Position numbers and translations under genes: made by a program. From NCBI RefSeq assembly GCF_047634355.1, contig NZ_JBLIAL010000006.1: DNA of 64,000 bases; one strand, 5' to 3'. Shown here one piece after another: positions 41,901-49,908 of the stretch (its first letter is position 1; every line of letters starts with the position of its first letter). Source of the DNA: Porticoccus sp002341315. GTDB taxonomy: Bacteria > Pseudomonadota > Gammaproteobacteria > Pseudomonadales > Porticoccaceae. The notes below the pieces were generated by a model. It saw only the letters and a program-made list of their open reading frames with translations, was not told where the DNA came from and ran no database searches.

Positions 41901-42466
41901 AGCCGCTTTGCCATCAACAGGCCCAGCAGTACCGTCGCAATCGGATAAATCAGTATTACGGGAAGGGTGATGGTCGCCAGTACGGCACTTGCCTGATCAC
42001 CGGGCAGGGTCAGCATCAATGCCAACATGAGGACATGCGCCACAATGCCAAGACTGTACAGCTCTGCCCAGCCCAGGGTGGTCATTGAGCTGGCCCTGAC
42101 GTGTCGCCACAGCAGTCCCAGTGTGCCGCAGACGAGAATGACCGCGATACCAGTCCAGGCCCCCGCCCCGCCCTGATAGAGCCGGAAAAGTGAAGCGATG
42201 GTTACGGTAACGATTGTCGGCAGGGTGCCAAAAAACAGGCCTGTCAACGTGATCAGCACCGAACGTGTATCAAACTGGATACCCGGCGCAAAGGTGAAGG
42301 GTGACAGCATCAGGGCAGCAGCAATGGTGCCCATGATCAGGCCAACCACAATATGGTTGAGGGATGGCCTGATGGGTGGGTGCAACGAGCGGCTCATGTC
42401 ATAAAGCAGCACCACCGCGAGTAACAGGGCCGTATTTTGCAGGAGCGGCAGGAAGGCCGTGCTCAT
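38903..42466 (-). CDS. Membrane-bound GGDEF-EAL cyclic-di-GMP protein with four PAS domains
   Basis: The 1187-residue protein starts with a multi-pass membrane region (about 1-195) resembling LytS-type 5TM receptors (LITLTGLFFGTLPTIVTVTIASLFRLYQGGAGA-like pattern). Four PAS domains follow, then GGDEF and EAL. The synthesis motif is intact (RLGGDEF, first Gly at 829), with an RxxD product-inhibition site (RETD) five residues before it. The EAL domain has KAEALMRW (Glu957) and DDFGTGYSSLSYLKK, so both synthesis and hydrolysis are possible. Its ATG overlaps the stop of the upstream sensor gene (ATGA), so the two are coupled. It converges on the dehydrogenase gene with a 32-base gap. Confidence 0.94.
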   Translation of the reverse strand: MSTAFLPLLQNTALLLAVVLLYDMSRSLHPPIRPSLNHIVVGLIMGTIAAALMLSPFTFAPGIQFDTRSVLITLTGLFFGTLPTIVTVTIASLFRLYQGGAGAWTGIAVILVCGTLGLLWRHVRASSMTTLGWAELYSLGIVAHVLMLALMLTLPGDQASAVLATITLPVILIYPIATVLLGLLMAKRLQQEQGANRLEENEERLRLALSAAGLGLVDIDLQSGGLVVNEGYNRILGRSLDQSHETLSGALACIHPDDRQHALDTFRRYLNNSVRKQTGELYQEFRIRDTADNWIWVASLSKVVAWDDSGAPSRMLATLTNINPRKEFEQGLETAHRETSRLLHESTQARLALLGVLEDHQAAEKALRESERALNEVSRIALVGGWEYDCDSEIMQWTQQTCENFGVADNIAPSFSLIYSLLDNADRTTLKESLERCLNEGKSIDLELAIARDKQVIWLRFIAKAARNKQYRVTRLRGTVQDITQRKLAIEKQQHSYNLLMKLAAQVPGMIFQFQQFADGTSAIPWCSPAIRNILGLEADDVADDASAAFDQIHPDDVNRLRTQIRISAEELCPLHTEFRVLLPEQITEWRLCDAIPERLSDGSTLWHGIITDIDSRKENEEALKLAGLVYQNSNEAMMVTDAAGTIIDVNQTFTTMTGYSLQNVVGQNPSILRSGKHPTSFYARMWKALETTGHWEGELWNKRKSGEIFAEWLSINAVYNPDGSVHRWVAQFSDITEKKANEQLIWEQANFDPLTELPNRRMFYDRLGQEIKKAHRSALSMAVLFIDLDHFKEVNDTLGHEKGDQLLVEAASRIGHCIRETDTVARLGGDEFIIILSELEERSTIERVLTSLLTCLSEPYQLDSDVAFVSASIGVTLYPEDATDIEGLLKNADQAMYAAKKEGRNGYQYFTQSMQESALKRMRIVNDLKMGLEKLELWVAYQPIINLRTGNIHKAEALMRWQHPIEGLIGPDTFIPIAEETGLIHLIGHRLFEDVAEMSQSLREDFHPEFQISMNVSPVQLNNRSKNVFQLWRESMFDLGLPGQAVVLEITEGLLLEQRTIVTEQLLAFRDAGIQVALDDFGTGYSSLSYLKKFDIDYLKIDKTFVSNLQPGSEDLALCEAIIVMAHKLGIEVIAEGVETGEQRDLLTAAGCDYAQGYLFAKPMAGESFKAHLLAAQTSPATKQLP

Positions 42467-44619
42467 AGTATTTCGCCCCGGTCATCGTAACGAGGTGCTT
42501 TACCCATACGTAAAAGCAGCTGATTAACCTCGCGTTTTAGCTCGAGTGTGCGGGATTCTCTGCCAAGTGTGGCTTTTTGCCAGCGGCTTAACTCATCGAG
42601 TCGCTGTTGGAGGCCGGTCTCAAGTTCGCGCTGTGATGTGACGTCCCGGGCGATTCGTGTGGCACCGATGATGATGCCATCAGTGCTGAATATGGGGTTA
42701 TAGCTTACTTCAAACACTTTGACCTGGCCGACCAGGGTGACTTTTTTGCTGGTTTTGACAGACGCCCCGCTCAGGGCTTTATTGATGTTATGGCGAATAT
42801 CACTGGCGTACTCCATGTCGACCCCGGCTTTGGGTAGAACACTATCGATAAGTTGGCCTACTTCAGGTGTTATCTCGAACACCTGTTGCACGAATTCGGC
42901 GTATGTGGAGTTGAATGCCGTGAGTTTGAGCTCGGTATCCACAGCAACGACCTGATCGCCGGCACTTTCAATAATCGCATTCAGCAGTTCTCTGCTGCTA
43001 TGCAAGGCCTGGTGATGTTGATAACTCAGCAGTTGATAAGCTCTGCTGCTGAGCACAGCGAAAGAAACCAGCAATCCTGCCAACAGGGAGAAACCGATAA
43101 AACTCCAGCGCACTGCATGGCTGATGGCGTCTTTCCCCACCGCTATTTCCAGTTGCCATATCTGGTCAGCCACGCGGATACTGTGGCTCCAGCCTGGGGG
43201 GGTGCCGGTGGGCAGAGCCCCGGCGATCAGAGTTTTGCTGCCGCTGTTCGAAAAGCCGGTAACCTGATAATGCAATTGATTTGCCCGGGTGGCGAGATCC
43301 AGTGGCAGAAACAGCTGTCTGAAATCAATGATGCCGATCACAAAGCCCATTACCGAACCTTTCCGGTTGGAAGGTGCCCCCGCCGCTGGTTCAAACACAG
43401 GGATAAACAAAACCAGAACGCCGGTGAGAGAGGGGTGCAGATCGACGATCCGGGCGGTTGCCTCTCTCGAGCTAATGGCGGTGTTGATCGCCCGACGGCG
43501 ATCATCAAACTGACCATGATCGAGCCCCAATGGGTTGAAAGCAGCACCTTCTGGCAGGGCGCTAAATTGGACTGGGTAATAGTCATCCTCTGCCGGTGCG
43601 CTGATTTTTTGCCAATCCTTATCTACGGTACTGATGGCAAATTCAGTGTGCTGCTTGCGCATCCCGGTTTCAAATACCTGTCGTTGATTGGCGGTGATCC
43701 TTGGCGCCCAGTCTAACCGGAGAACATGTGGCTGATTTGAGATATGGCCGCTGAAGCGAAGAAACTCTGCTTCGGTTACCTGTTCACTCGCCGAGAAAAA
43801 GGATTCTATGGCATGCAGCGGTAAAATTTTTTCGTTCAGAGTGCGGAAGCTCAGATCTGTGAGTGTTTTGACCTGCCGGGACAGGTTGGCCTCGGCCTCT
43901 GCCAGCTCTAGGCGCGACAGCGTGAGGCTGCCGGCCACTAAAAGTATCGTGGTCATCAGCAGTGGCAACAGAAACCGGTAACGCGGCCTGGCTCCGGGTT
44001 GGCTGTTCGGCCAGAGTAACAGCACCAGGGGGGCAATCAGGACTACCCCGATGGAATCCCCTGCCCACCACAGCAGCCATTGCTGGGCCACATTTTCAGC
44101 GGGCAGCATGCCCAGCAAGTAACGGGATGAGGCGCCAATAGTCGGTGACATAAGGCAGGCCAGAGGACCTGCCGAGAACAGAAAATGCCACTCGCGACCA
44201 GGTATAACCGATAGCGCCTGGCGATCAAGGTAAGCTCTTGCCAGGGTTGCGCCGAGCAGTGCCTGTACCGTTACGCCTGCAGCATAGCTGCTGGCGGCAA
44301 TAACCCCTGCGGCAGTTGGCGTCAGCATCGGGTCTGACAGAAAAGCGCCCAGAAATACACCGGGCCACAGGCGCCGCCCGACGATTAATAATGCGGCAAC
44401 AGTCAGGCCGGCGGGAAGCCAGATGGGAGAGGCGGGCCCTGCGGACAGGTAAATGTGCAGTGATGCTTTGGCCGTGATGAAGTAAAGCAAGCCTACCGCG
44501 GCGTTGTAGCCAACCCATTGAAATGACCGGATAGGTGTTATCGGTTGAGGTTGGGAATCCCCACTGTGTTGATGATCCCTTCGCGGCTGAGGTGCATCCA
44601 TGGTGAAATATCTTGTCAA
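42463..44619 (-). CDS. MASE1-CHASE-PAS membrane sensor without an output domain
   Basis: The 718-residue protein has an N-terminal MASE1 membrane domain of about eight helices (about 35-300, including SPIWLPAGLTVAALLIVG). A CHASE-type periplasmic domain follows (about 320-490, LRLDWAPRITANQRQVFE, then PVFEPAAG), another membrane helix (about 515), and one PAS domain (about 545-670). It ends with a coiled-coil (SRWQKATLGRESRTLELKREV) and no kinase, GGDEF or EAL domain. It overlaps the following GGDEF-EAL gene by four bases, so it probably signals through that protein (inference). CHASE domains sense small extracytoplasmic ligands; the ligand here is unknown. Confidence 0.88.
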   Translation of the reverse strand: MTRYFTMDAPQPRRDHQHSGDSQPQPITPIRSFQWVGYNAAVGLLYFITAKASLHIYLSAGPASPIWLPAGLTVAALLIVGRRLWPGVFLGAFLSDPMLTPTAAGVIAASSYAAGVTVQALLGATLARAYLDRQALSVIPGREWHFLFSAGPLACLMSPTIGASSRYLLGMLPAENVAQQWLLWWAGDSIGVVLIAPLVLLLWPNSQPGARPRYRFLLPLLMTTILLVAGSLTLSRLELAEAEANLSRQVKTLTDLSFRTLNEKILPLHAIESFFSASEQVTEAEFLRFSGHISNQPHVLRLDWAPRITANQRQVFETGMRKQHTEFAISTVDKDWQKISAPAEDDYYPVQFSALPEGAAFNPLGLDHGQFDDRRRAINTAISSREATARIVDLHPSLTGVLVLFIPVFEPAAGAPSNRKGSVMGFVIGIIDFRQLFLPLDLATRANQLHYQVTGFSNSGSKTLIAGALPTGTPPGWSHSIRVADQIWQLEIAVGKDAISHAVRWSFIGFSLLAGLLVSFAVLSSRAYQLLSYQHHQALHSSRELLNAIIESAGDQVVAVDTELKLTAFNSTYAEFVQQVFEITPEVGQLIDSVLPKAGVDMEYASDIRHNINKALSGASVKTSKKVTLVGQVKVFEVSYNPIFSTDGIIIGATRIARDVTSQRELETGLQQRLDELSRWQKATLGRESRTLELKREVNQLLLRMGKAPRYDDRGEIL

Positions 44620-44825
44620 TGGGTGGTAATCCGTAAATATGCGAAGTATAAGCCAGCGTCAGCAGGCTGTATCTTCACTAGGACACAGTTTAGCAGTACC
44701 AGTGTGGTTATATAGAATCCTTTTATGGCTCTGCGGACATGGTTGTAGCACCGGCGGTAAGCTGGCCATTTGGTAGACGGTGGCTGTTGTGTTTGTCGTA
44801 GGCAGTTTCCCGGTTTTGAAAGACG

Positions 44826-44844
44826 TATAATGACCCCCATGGGG
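44826..44844 (+). promoter_or_regulatory. Candidate nspC promoter -10 with adjacent palindrome
   Basis: A perfect -10 hexamer TATAAT (44826-44831) is followed three bases later by the palindrome CCCCATGGGG (44835-44844), which would cover the transcription start. No convincing -35 is visible at 16-18 bases, which suggests an activator or a weak promoter. The rest of the 296-base gap between the MASE1 gene and nspC (44620-44915) shows no gene or other structure that I can recognise. Confidence 0.45.
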
Positions 44845-44915
44845 TGGTTCCAGTGTGATGCTGCCTGATGGTGAAAGCCGGACGACCGTTTGCGTCGAAA
44901 ACAGGAGTTTGATTT

Positions 44916-46109
44916 TTGACAGGTAATAACGCAATAAAGGTAGTTGCACAAAACGCGCTGGAGACATTTGACTCCGATCGGGTGCCTTCGCCCTGTTTCG
45001 TGGTGGATGAATTGGCGGTGGAACGAAATCTTAAAATTCTGCATCGGGTACAGGAAGAAAGTGGCGCGAAGGTGCTGGCGGCGTTGAAAGCCTTTTCACT
45101 TTGGCGATTGGCACCGCTGGTGGCCAAATACCTGTCTGGCACCTGTGCCAGTGGCCTGCACGAGGCGAGACTCGGTCGCGAGGAGTACGGCGGCGAGGTA
45201 CATGTGTTTTCTGCGGCCTATACGGAACAGGATCTGCGGGAAATTCTCAAGCTGGCCGACCATGTGGTGTTCAATTCGTTCGGCCAATGGCAGCGTTTTC
45301 AATCGCTGTTACAGGAAGCCAGTATAGCCCGTCCCCATTTGCGCTTTGGTCTGCGTATCAACCCGCAGCACTCCGAGGGCGATGTGCCCATCTATGATCC
45401 CTGTGCCCCCTGTTCCCGACTGGGTATTCCCCTGTCACAGTTTGAAGGGCAATCTCTGGAGGGTATTACCGGGCTGCATTTTCATACCCTCTGTGAACAG
45501 GATGTGGAACCCCTGAGGCGGACTCTGATGGCGGTGGAGGAGAAATTCGGACACCTGCTACCGCAGATGGAGTGGGTGAACTTTGGTGGCGGCCATCACA
45601 TTACCGAGCCGGGTTATCAGGTGGATGAGTTGATTGAGCTGATCAGGGATTTCAGCGCCCGCTACCAGGTGCAGGTATTTCTCGAGCCCGGCGAAGCGGT
45701 CGCGATTCACACCGGGGTGCTCATCACCGAGGTGCTGGATCTGGCCTGGAACGACATGGCTCAGGCAATCCTCGATACCTCTGCCACATGCCACATGCCG
45801 GATATTCTGGAGATGCCCTACCGTCCGACCGTCATCGGTGCCGGGTTACCCGGAGAATTGGCCCACAATTATCGGCTTGGTGGCATGACCTGTCTGGCGG
45901 GAGATGTGGTTGGCGATTACAGCTTTGCAGCACCTCTCGAAGTGGGGCAGCGACTGGTGTTTGATGATATGAGCCATTACACCATGGTCAAAACGACGAC
46001 CTTCAATGGCATCAATTTGCCCTCGATTGCCCTGTGGAACCCGGCAACCGACCAGTTGCGGGTGATTCGGCAATTTGGTTATGAGGATTTCAGACAACGC
46101 CTGAGCTGA
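44916..46109 (+). CDS. nspC: Carboxynorspermidine decarboxylase NspC
   Basis: NspC is a PLP enzyme of the alanine-racemase/group IV decarboxylase fold that removes CO2 from carboxynorspermidine or carboxyspermidine, giving the finished polyamine. The 397-residue protein shows the PLP lysine in VLAALKAFSLWRL, the glycine-rich WVNFGGGHHI, EPGEAVAI, and the CLAGDVVGDYSF active-site Cys/Asp segment near the C-terminus. The TTG start at 44916 follows AGGAG at eight bases. With speA and the dehydrogenase upstream it completes an S-adenosylmethionine-independent polyamine route, provided agmatine-to-putrescine enzymes exist elsewhere. Confidence 0.95.
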   Translation: MTGNNAIKVVAQNALETFDSDRVPSPCFVVDELAVERNLKILHRVQEESGAKVLAALKAFSLWRLAPLVAKYLSGTCASGLHEARLGREEYGGEVHVFSAAYTEQDLREILKLADHVVFNSFGQWQRFQSLLQEASIARPHLRFGLRINPQHSEGDVPIYDPCAPCSRLGIPLSQFEGQSLEGITGLHFHTLCEQDVEPLRRTLMAVEEKFGHLLPQMEWVNFGGGHHITEPGYQVDELIELIRDFSARYQVQVFLEPGEAVAIHTGVLITEVLDLAWNDMAQAILDTSATCHMPDILEMPYRPTVIGAGLPGELAHNYRLGGMTCLAGDVVGDYSFAAPLEVGQRLVFDDMSHYTMVKTTTFNGINLPSIALWNPATDQLRVIRQFGYEDFRQRLS

Positions 46110-46129
46110 TCGGGGGTATTATGGGGGCA

Positions 46130-46155
46130 GGGCCGTGCTTGCCGAAAATCGGCCC
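46130..46155 (+). terminator. Possible terminator after nspC
   Basis: GGGCCG (46130-46135) pairs with CGGCCC (46150-46155) across a 14-base loop, 20 bases after the nspC stop; the sequence that follows (CACTATTTGATTT) is only moderately T-rich. The GC-only stem and position support a terminator, but the poor T-run leaves it uncertain. Confidence 0.35.
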
Positions 46156-46254
46156 CACTATTTGATTTAGCCGCTGGCAGTCGCTAGATTGATTGTCGGC
46201 CACAGGGATTAATCATAGAAATCGTTTAATCAGACATACACAGGAGACGCCAAT

Positions 46255-46542
46255 ATGGCCAATGAAGGTTACCACGAACCCATTAACGAATTGACCGATA
46301 AAACAAGGGATATGCACCGTGCCATCACCTCATTGATGGAGGAACTGGAGGCTGTTGACTGGTACAACCAGCGAGTGGATGCCTGTAAGGACCCCGAGCT
46401 GAGAGCCATTCTGGCCCACAATCGCGATGAGGAGAAAGAGCACGCCGCGATGGTGCTGGAATGGATTCGCCGTCAGGATCCGGCCTTTGATCACGAGCTG
46501 AAAGATTACCTGTTTACTGAAAAAACCATTGCCCACCAGTAA
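46255..46542 (+). CDS. Encapsulated-ferritin (EncFtn)-type protein, no encapsulin gene nearby
   Basis: The 95-residue helical protein strongly matches the EncFtn ferroxidase family. The cores MEELEAVDWYNQRVDA and ILAHNRDEEKEHAAM are nearly identical to Rhodospirillum rubrum EncFtn. Iron-site residues of that protein (Glu32, Glu62, His65) correspond here to Glu30, Glu60 and His63, with the adjacent Trp at 36. EncFtn forms ring-like decamers with metal sites across subunits and normally works inside encapsulin shells. Here the protein ends at TEKTIAHQ with no C-terminal targeting peptide, and neither neighbour (nspC, ubiD) is encapsulin. It has a good AGGAG ribosome site. The family call is strong; a free-standing role is inference. 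Confidence 0.88.
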   Translation: MANEGYHEPINELTDKTRDMHRAITSLMEELEAVDWYNQRVDACKDPELRAILAHNRDEEKEHAAMVLEWIRRQDPAFDHELKDYLFTEKTIAHQ

Positions 46543-46611
46543 ATTAAGTGCTGATGAGTGAGTGTCGGAAGAGATGCGTGGCAATCAACTCTTCCGGCGC
46601 TCCGGCCAGGA

Positions 46612-48084
46612 TCAATCCCCCTCGATCCCCAAAGAGTCCCAGATCTCGTCGATTCTGTTCTTGACGGCGGGCTCCATGGTGATGGGCCGACCCCATTCGC
46701 GATGGGTTTCGCCAGGAAATTTGTTGGTGGCATCGAAACCGATTTTTGAGCCGAGGCCTGAGACCGGCGATGCAAAATCCAGGTAATCGATAGGGGTGTT
46801 GTCGATAATCACCGTATCCCGTCGCGGATCCATCCGGGTCGTCATGGCCCAGATCACATCCTGCCAGTCCCTCGCATTGATATCGTCATCGGTGACCACC
46901 ACGAATTTGGTGTACATGAACTGCCGCAAAAATGACCATACTCCCATCATCACGCGCTTGGCATGCCCCGGATACTGTTTTTTCATGGTGACCACGGCCA
47001 TCCGGTAGGAGCAACCCTCCGGTGGCAGATAAAAGTCGACAATTTCCGGAAACTGTTTTTTCAGAATGGGCACGAACACCTCGTTCAGTGCCACGCCGAG
47101 AATGGCCGGCTCATCCGGTGGTCTGCCGGTATAGGTACTGTGATAGATGGGGTTGCGACGATGGGTGATGCGTTCCACCGTGAATACCGGAAACCGGTCC
47201 ACTTCATTGTAGTAACCGGTGTGGTCACCAAAGGGCCCCTCGTCGGCCATTTCATCGGGATAGAGATAACCCTCGAGAATGAATTCCGCGCTGGCGGGGA
47301 CCTGAAGGTTGCTGCCCAGGCACTTGACCACGCGGGTTTTCTCACCGCGCAGCAGTCCGGCAAACGCGTATTCGGACAGGGTATCCGGCACCGGGGTGAC
47401 GGCCCCCAGAATGGTCGCCGGGTCCGCGCCCAGGGCGACCGCTACCGGGAAGGGTTCCCCCGGATGTGCCAATTGCCAGTCACGGAAATCCAGCGCGCCG
47501 CCGCGGTGGGAAAGCCAGCGCATGATTAACTTGTTTTTGCCGATTACCTGCTGCCGGTAGATGCCGAGATTCTGGCGTTCTTTTTCCGGTCCCCGGGTAA
47601 TCACCAGAGGCCAGGTGATCAGTGGGCCTGCATCTTCGGGCCAACAGGTCTGGATGGGCAGTTTGCCGAGATCCACTTCGGTGCCCTCAATAATCACTTC
47701 CTGGCAGGGTGCATTTTTCACCACCTTGGCGGGCATATTGAGAATGGGTTTGAATTTATGGCGCTTCTCCCAGAGATCCCGAACGCCTTTTGGCGGTTCC
47801 GGTTCCCGCAGAAAAGCCAGTAGCTCGCCCACCTCGCGCAGGGCGGCGACACTCTCCTGGCCCATACCCATGGCGACCCGTTCCGGTGTGCCAAACAGGT
47901 TGCCCAGCACAGGGATGTCAAAGCCCCTGGGATTTTCGAACAGCAGTGCAGGGCCGCCAGCCCGCAGGGTTCGATCACAGATTTCGGTCATTTCCAGATA
48001 GGGATCGATTTCTGCAGAGATGCGTTTAAGCTCACCGCGTTGTTCCAGAAACTGAATGAATTCTCGCAGGTCGGTATATTTCAT
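46612..48084 (-). CDS. ubiD: Prenylated-FMN-dependent 4-hydroxy-3-polyprenylbenzoate decarboxylase UbiD
   Basis: UbiD decarboxylates the ubiquinone precursor 3-polyprenyl-4-hydroxybenzoate using prenylated FMN made by UbiX. The ATG at 48084 gives 490 residues starting MKYTDLREFIQFLEQRGELKR (E. coli 497); an extension to 48186 is unconserved. Family segments include ALLFENPRGFDIPVLGNLFG, SHRGGALDFRDW, the catalytic-region EGPFGDHTGYYNEVDRFPVF, and the C-terminal PVSGLGSKIGFDATNKFPGE. It is convergent with the EncFtn gene and divergent from the DUF2784 gene. Confidence 0.96.
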   Translation of the reverse strand: MKYTDLREFIQFLEQRGELKRISAEIDPYLEMTEICDRTLRAGGPALLFENPRGFDIPVLGNLFGTPERVAMGMGQESVAALREVGELLAFLREPEPPKGVRDLWEKRHKFKPILNMPAKVVKNAPCQEVIIEGTEVDLGKLPIQTCWPEDAGPLITWPLVITRGPEKERQNLGIYRQQVIGKNKLIMRWLSHRGGALDFRDWQLAHPGEPFPVAVALGADPATILGAVTPVPDTLSEYAFAGLLRGEKTRVVKCLGSNLQVPASAEFILEGYLYPDEMADEGPFGDHTGYYNEVDRFPVFTVERITHRRNPIYHSTYTGRPPDEPAILGVALNEVFVPILKKQFPEIVDFYLPPEGCSYRMAVVTMKKQYPGHAKRVMMGVWSFLRQFMYTKFVVVTDDDINARDWQDVIWAMTTRMDPRRDTVIIDNTPIDYLDFASPVSGLGSKIGFDATNKFPGETHREWGRPITMEPAVKNRIDEIWDSLGIEGD

Positions 48085-48207
48085 AAGTGTGCCTGAACAA
48101 TAACTCCGGCAAGTGTCACGACAACGGTTCGTGAATGCAATAACTGTAATGGCATGCGGCCCCTCGGGGTAGATGCAATACCCCATTGTTGGCGTTACAT
48201 TAACGCT

Positions 48208-48567
48208 ATGGCTTACTTTTTTCTGATTTTAATGGTGGCACTGGTGCATTTCGGTTTCGTACTGTTTGTGATCGCCGGTGGTTTGCTGGCTTTCCAGTGG
48301 CCCGCCATACTCTGGTGGCACCTGGCCGGGGCGCTGTACGGTATCGCGATTATGCTGGTGGGCTGGCGTTGCCCGCTCACCAGGCTGGAAGCCTGGCTGC
48401 GCGAGCGGCGCGGTGAACGACTGGTAACCCAGTGGGAGTTTCTGCGCCACTATGTCTGGTCCCATATCGGCCTGCGTGGCAACGAGTGGTTTATTACGGT
48501 GGTATTGATGATGGCGATGGTGCTGTTCAACTACCGGGCATATCGATTTGTCATCGTGGGGAGCTAG
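48208..48567 (+). CDS. DUF2784 family small membrane protein
   Basis: This 119-residue protein has three hydrophobic segments and the DUF2784 signature: LVHFGFVLFVIAGGLLAFQWP, then the WRCPLTRLEAWLRER motif, and an aromatic C-terminal helix. The ATG at 48208 gives the family's standard start (MAYFFLILMVALVHFGF); an upstream in-frame ATG at 48154 adds 18 residues without homology. The function of DUF2784 is unknown. A two-helix channel gene follows after five bases, so the two are cotranscribed. Confidence 0.82.
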   Translation: MAYFFLILMVALVHFGFVLFVIAGGLLAFQWPAILWWHLAGALYGIAIMLVGWRCPLTRLEAWLRERRGERLVTQWEFLRHYVWSHIGLRGNEWFITVVLMMAMVLFNYRAYRFVIVGS

Positions 48568-48572
48568 GGTTG

Positions 48573-49016
48573 ATGGAAATTGCCGGGGTTTTTGGGTTCA
48601 ACTCAGTTGTGGTCGCTCTGGCCGTCCTTATTCATTATGAAGTTTTATCGCGTCTGGCGACCGTTTTGCCAATGCTGGATATTCGGCCACGGTTACGGGT
48701 CCTGGTGGCAATCTTTGCGGCCTTTCTTGCCCATGTGGCGGAAATATGGGTTTTTGCCTTGGCCTACTATCTGCTACTGCAAGTGGGGGGCAGTGCTTTG
48801 GGCGGCAACTTTGACGGCTCGCTGATGGATTGTATTTATTTCTCTTTCAGTAACTACACGTCGCTCGGCTATGGCGACATCGAGCCATTTGGCCATATCC
48901 GCTTCCTGGCAGTGCTGGAAGCTCTTATCGGTCTGATCATGATTGGCTGGACGGCATCCTTTATGTATATCGAAATGCAGAAATTCTGGATGTCGGGCAA
49001 AAATGGCCGCCGATGA
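48573..49016 (+). CDS. Small potassium-channel-like (Ion_trans_2) membrane protein
   Basis: The 147-residue protein has about three hydrophobic segments, with a pore loop NYTSLGYGDIEP between the last two. TxxTxGYGD-type loops form the potassium selectivity filter, so a two-pore-helix K+-type channel or channel-like protein is the best description. No cytoplasmic gating (RCK/TrkA-N) domain is present. The ATG at 48573 follows GGGGAG and lies six bases after the DUF2784 stop. It converges with purU (11-base gap). Confidence 0.72.
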   Translation: MEIAGVFGFNSVVVALAVLIHYEVLSRLATVLPMLDIRPRLRVLVAIFAAFLAHVAEIWVFALAYYLLLQVGGSALGGNFDGSLMDCIYFSFSNYTSLGYGDIEPFGHIRFLAVLEALIGLIMIGWTASFMYIEMQKFWMSGKNGRR

Positions 49017-49027
49017 TGCAGGCGGCG

Positions 49028-49885
49028 CTATTCAAAAACGATGGTTTTGTTGCCGTGCAATAGCACGCGATCCTCAAGGTGATAGCGCAGGCCTTTGGCC
49101 AGCACATTTTTTTCCACATCCTTGCCCTTGCGCACCAGGTCTGGAACGCTGTCGTGATGGCTGATGCGGACCACATCCTGCTCGATAATCGGGCCGGCAT
49201 CCAGGTCGCTGGTCACATAGTGACAGGTGGCACCGATCAGCTTCACGCCTCTTTCCGCCGCCTGGTGATAGGGTTTTGCCCCGACAAAAGCTGGCAGAAA
49301 ACTGTGGTGGATATTGATGATCTGTCCCGGGTAGGTGGCGCACAGTTCCGGCGGCAGGATTTGCATGTAGCGCGCCAGCACGATCACATCCGCCCTGCTC
49401 TGGGCAATTTGCGTTGCCACGTCTGCAAAGTGCGCCGTCTTGTCACTCTGATCCACCGGTATATGGTGATAGGGAATATTATGCCAGTTCACATAACTGC
49501 GCAGTTCATCGTGGTTCGAGATCACACAGGGGATATCAAACTGCATTTCACCGCTGCGCCAGCGGTATAAAAGATCAGACAGACAGTGGGCCTGGGTGCT
49601 GGCCATTAGCACTACCCGTTTTGGCTTGCTGGTATCTGTCAGCCGCCATTGCATGTCGTATTGCTCTGCCAGCGGCGCGAAGCGGGCAGTGAGCTCCTCC
49701 GGGCCGTAGGACAGCGAATCGGCTGCAATTACCTGGCGCATAAAGAACCAGTTGGTGTCCGGGTCCCGGTAGTAGTTTGCTTCGGTCAGCAGGCCACCCT
49801 CGTTGGCGAGGAATGAGCTCACGGCGGCCACCAGACCGACGCGGTCCGGACAGGATACGATCAGACGAAAACTGTGCGTGTTCAT
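49028..49885 (-). CDS. purU: Formyltetrahydrofolate deformylase
   Basis: PurU hydrolyses 10-formyl-tetrahydrofolate to formate and tetrahydrofolate, balancing one-carbon units. The 285-residue protein has an N-terminal ACT domain (FRLIVSCPDRVGLVAAVSSFL) and a C-terminal formyltransferase-type domain. The active-site pattern is intact: INIHHSFLPAFVGAKPYHQA, GATCHYVTSDLDAGPIIEQD. The length is standard. Its upstream gap (49886-50005) contains two stem-loops. There is no operon partner on either side. Confidence 0.96.
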   Translation of the reverse strand: MNTHSFRLIVSCPDRVGLVAAVSSFLANEGGLLTEANYYRDPDTNWFFMRQVIAADSLSYGPEELTARFAPLAEQYDMQWRLTDTSKPKRVVLMASTQAHCLSDLLYRWRSGEMQFDIPCVISNHDELRSYVNWHNIPYHHIPVDQSDKTAHFADVATQIAQSRADVIVLARYMQILPPELCATYPGQIINIHHSFLPAFVGAKPYHQAAERGVKLIGATCHYVTSDLDAGPIIEQDVVRISHHDSVPDLVRKGKDVEKNVLAKGLRYHLEDRVLLHGNKTIVFE

Positions 49886-49908
49886 GGGGTGTTCAGACTG
49901 GCATTAAG

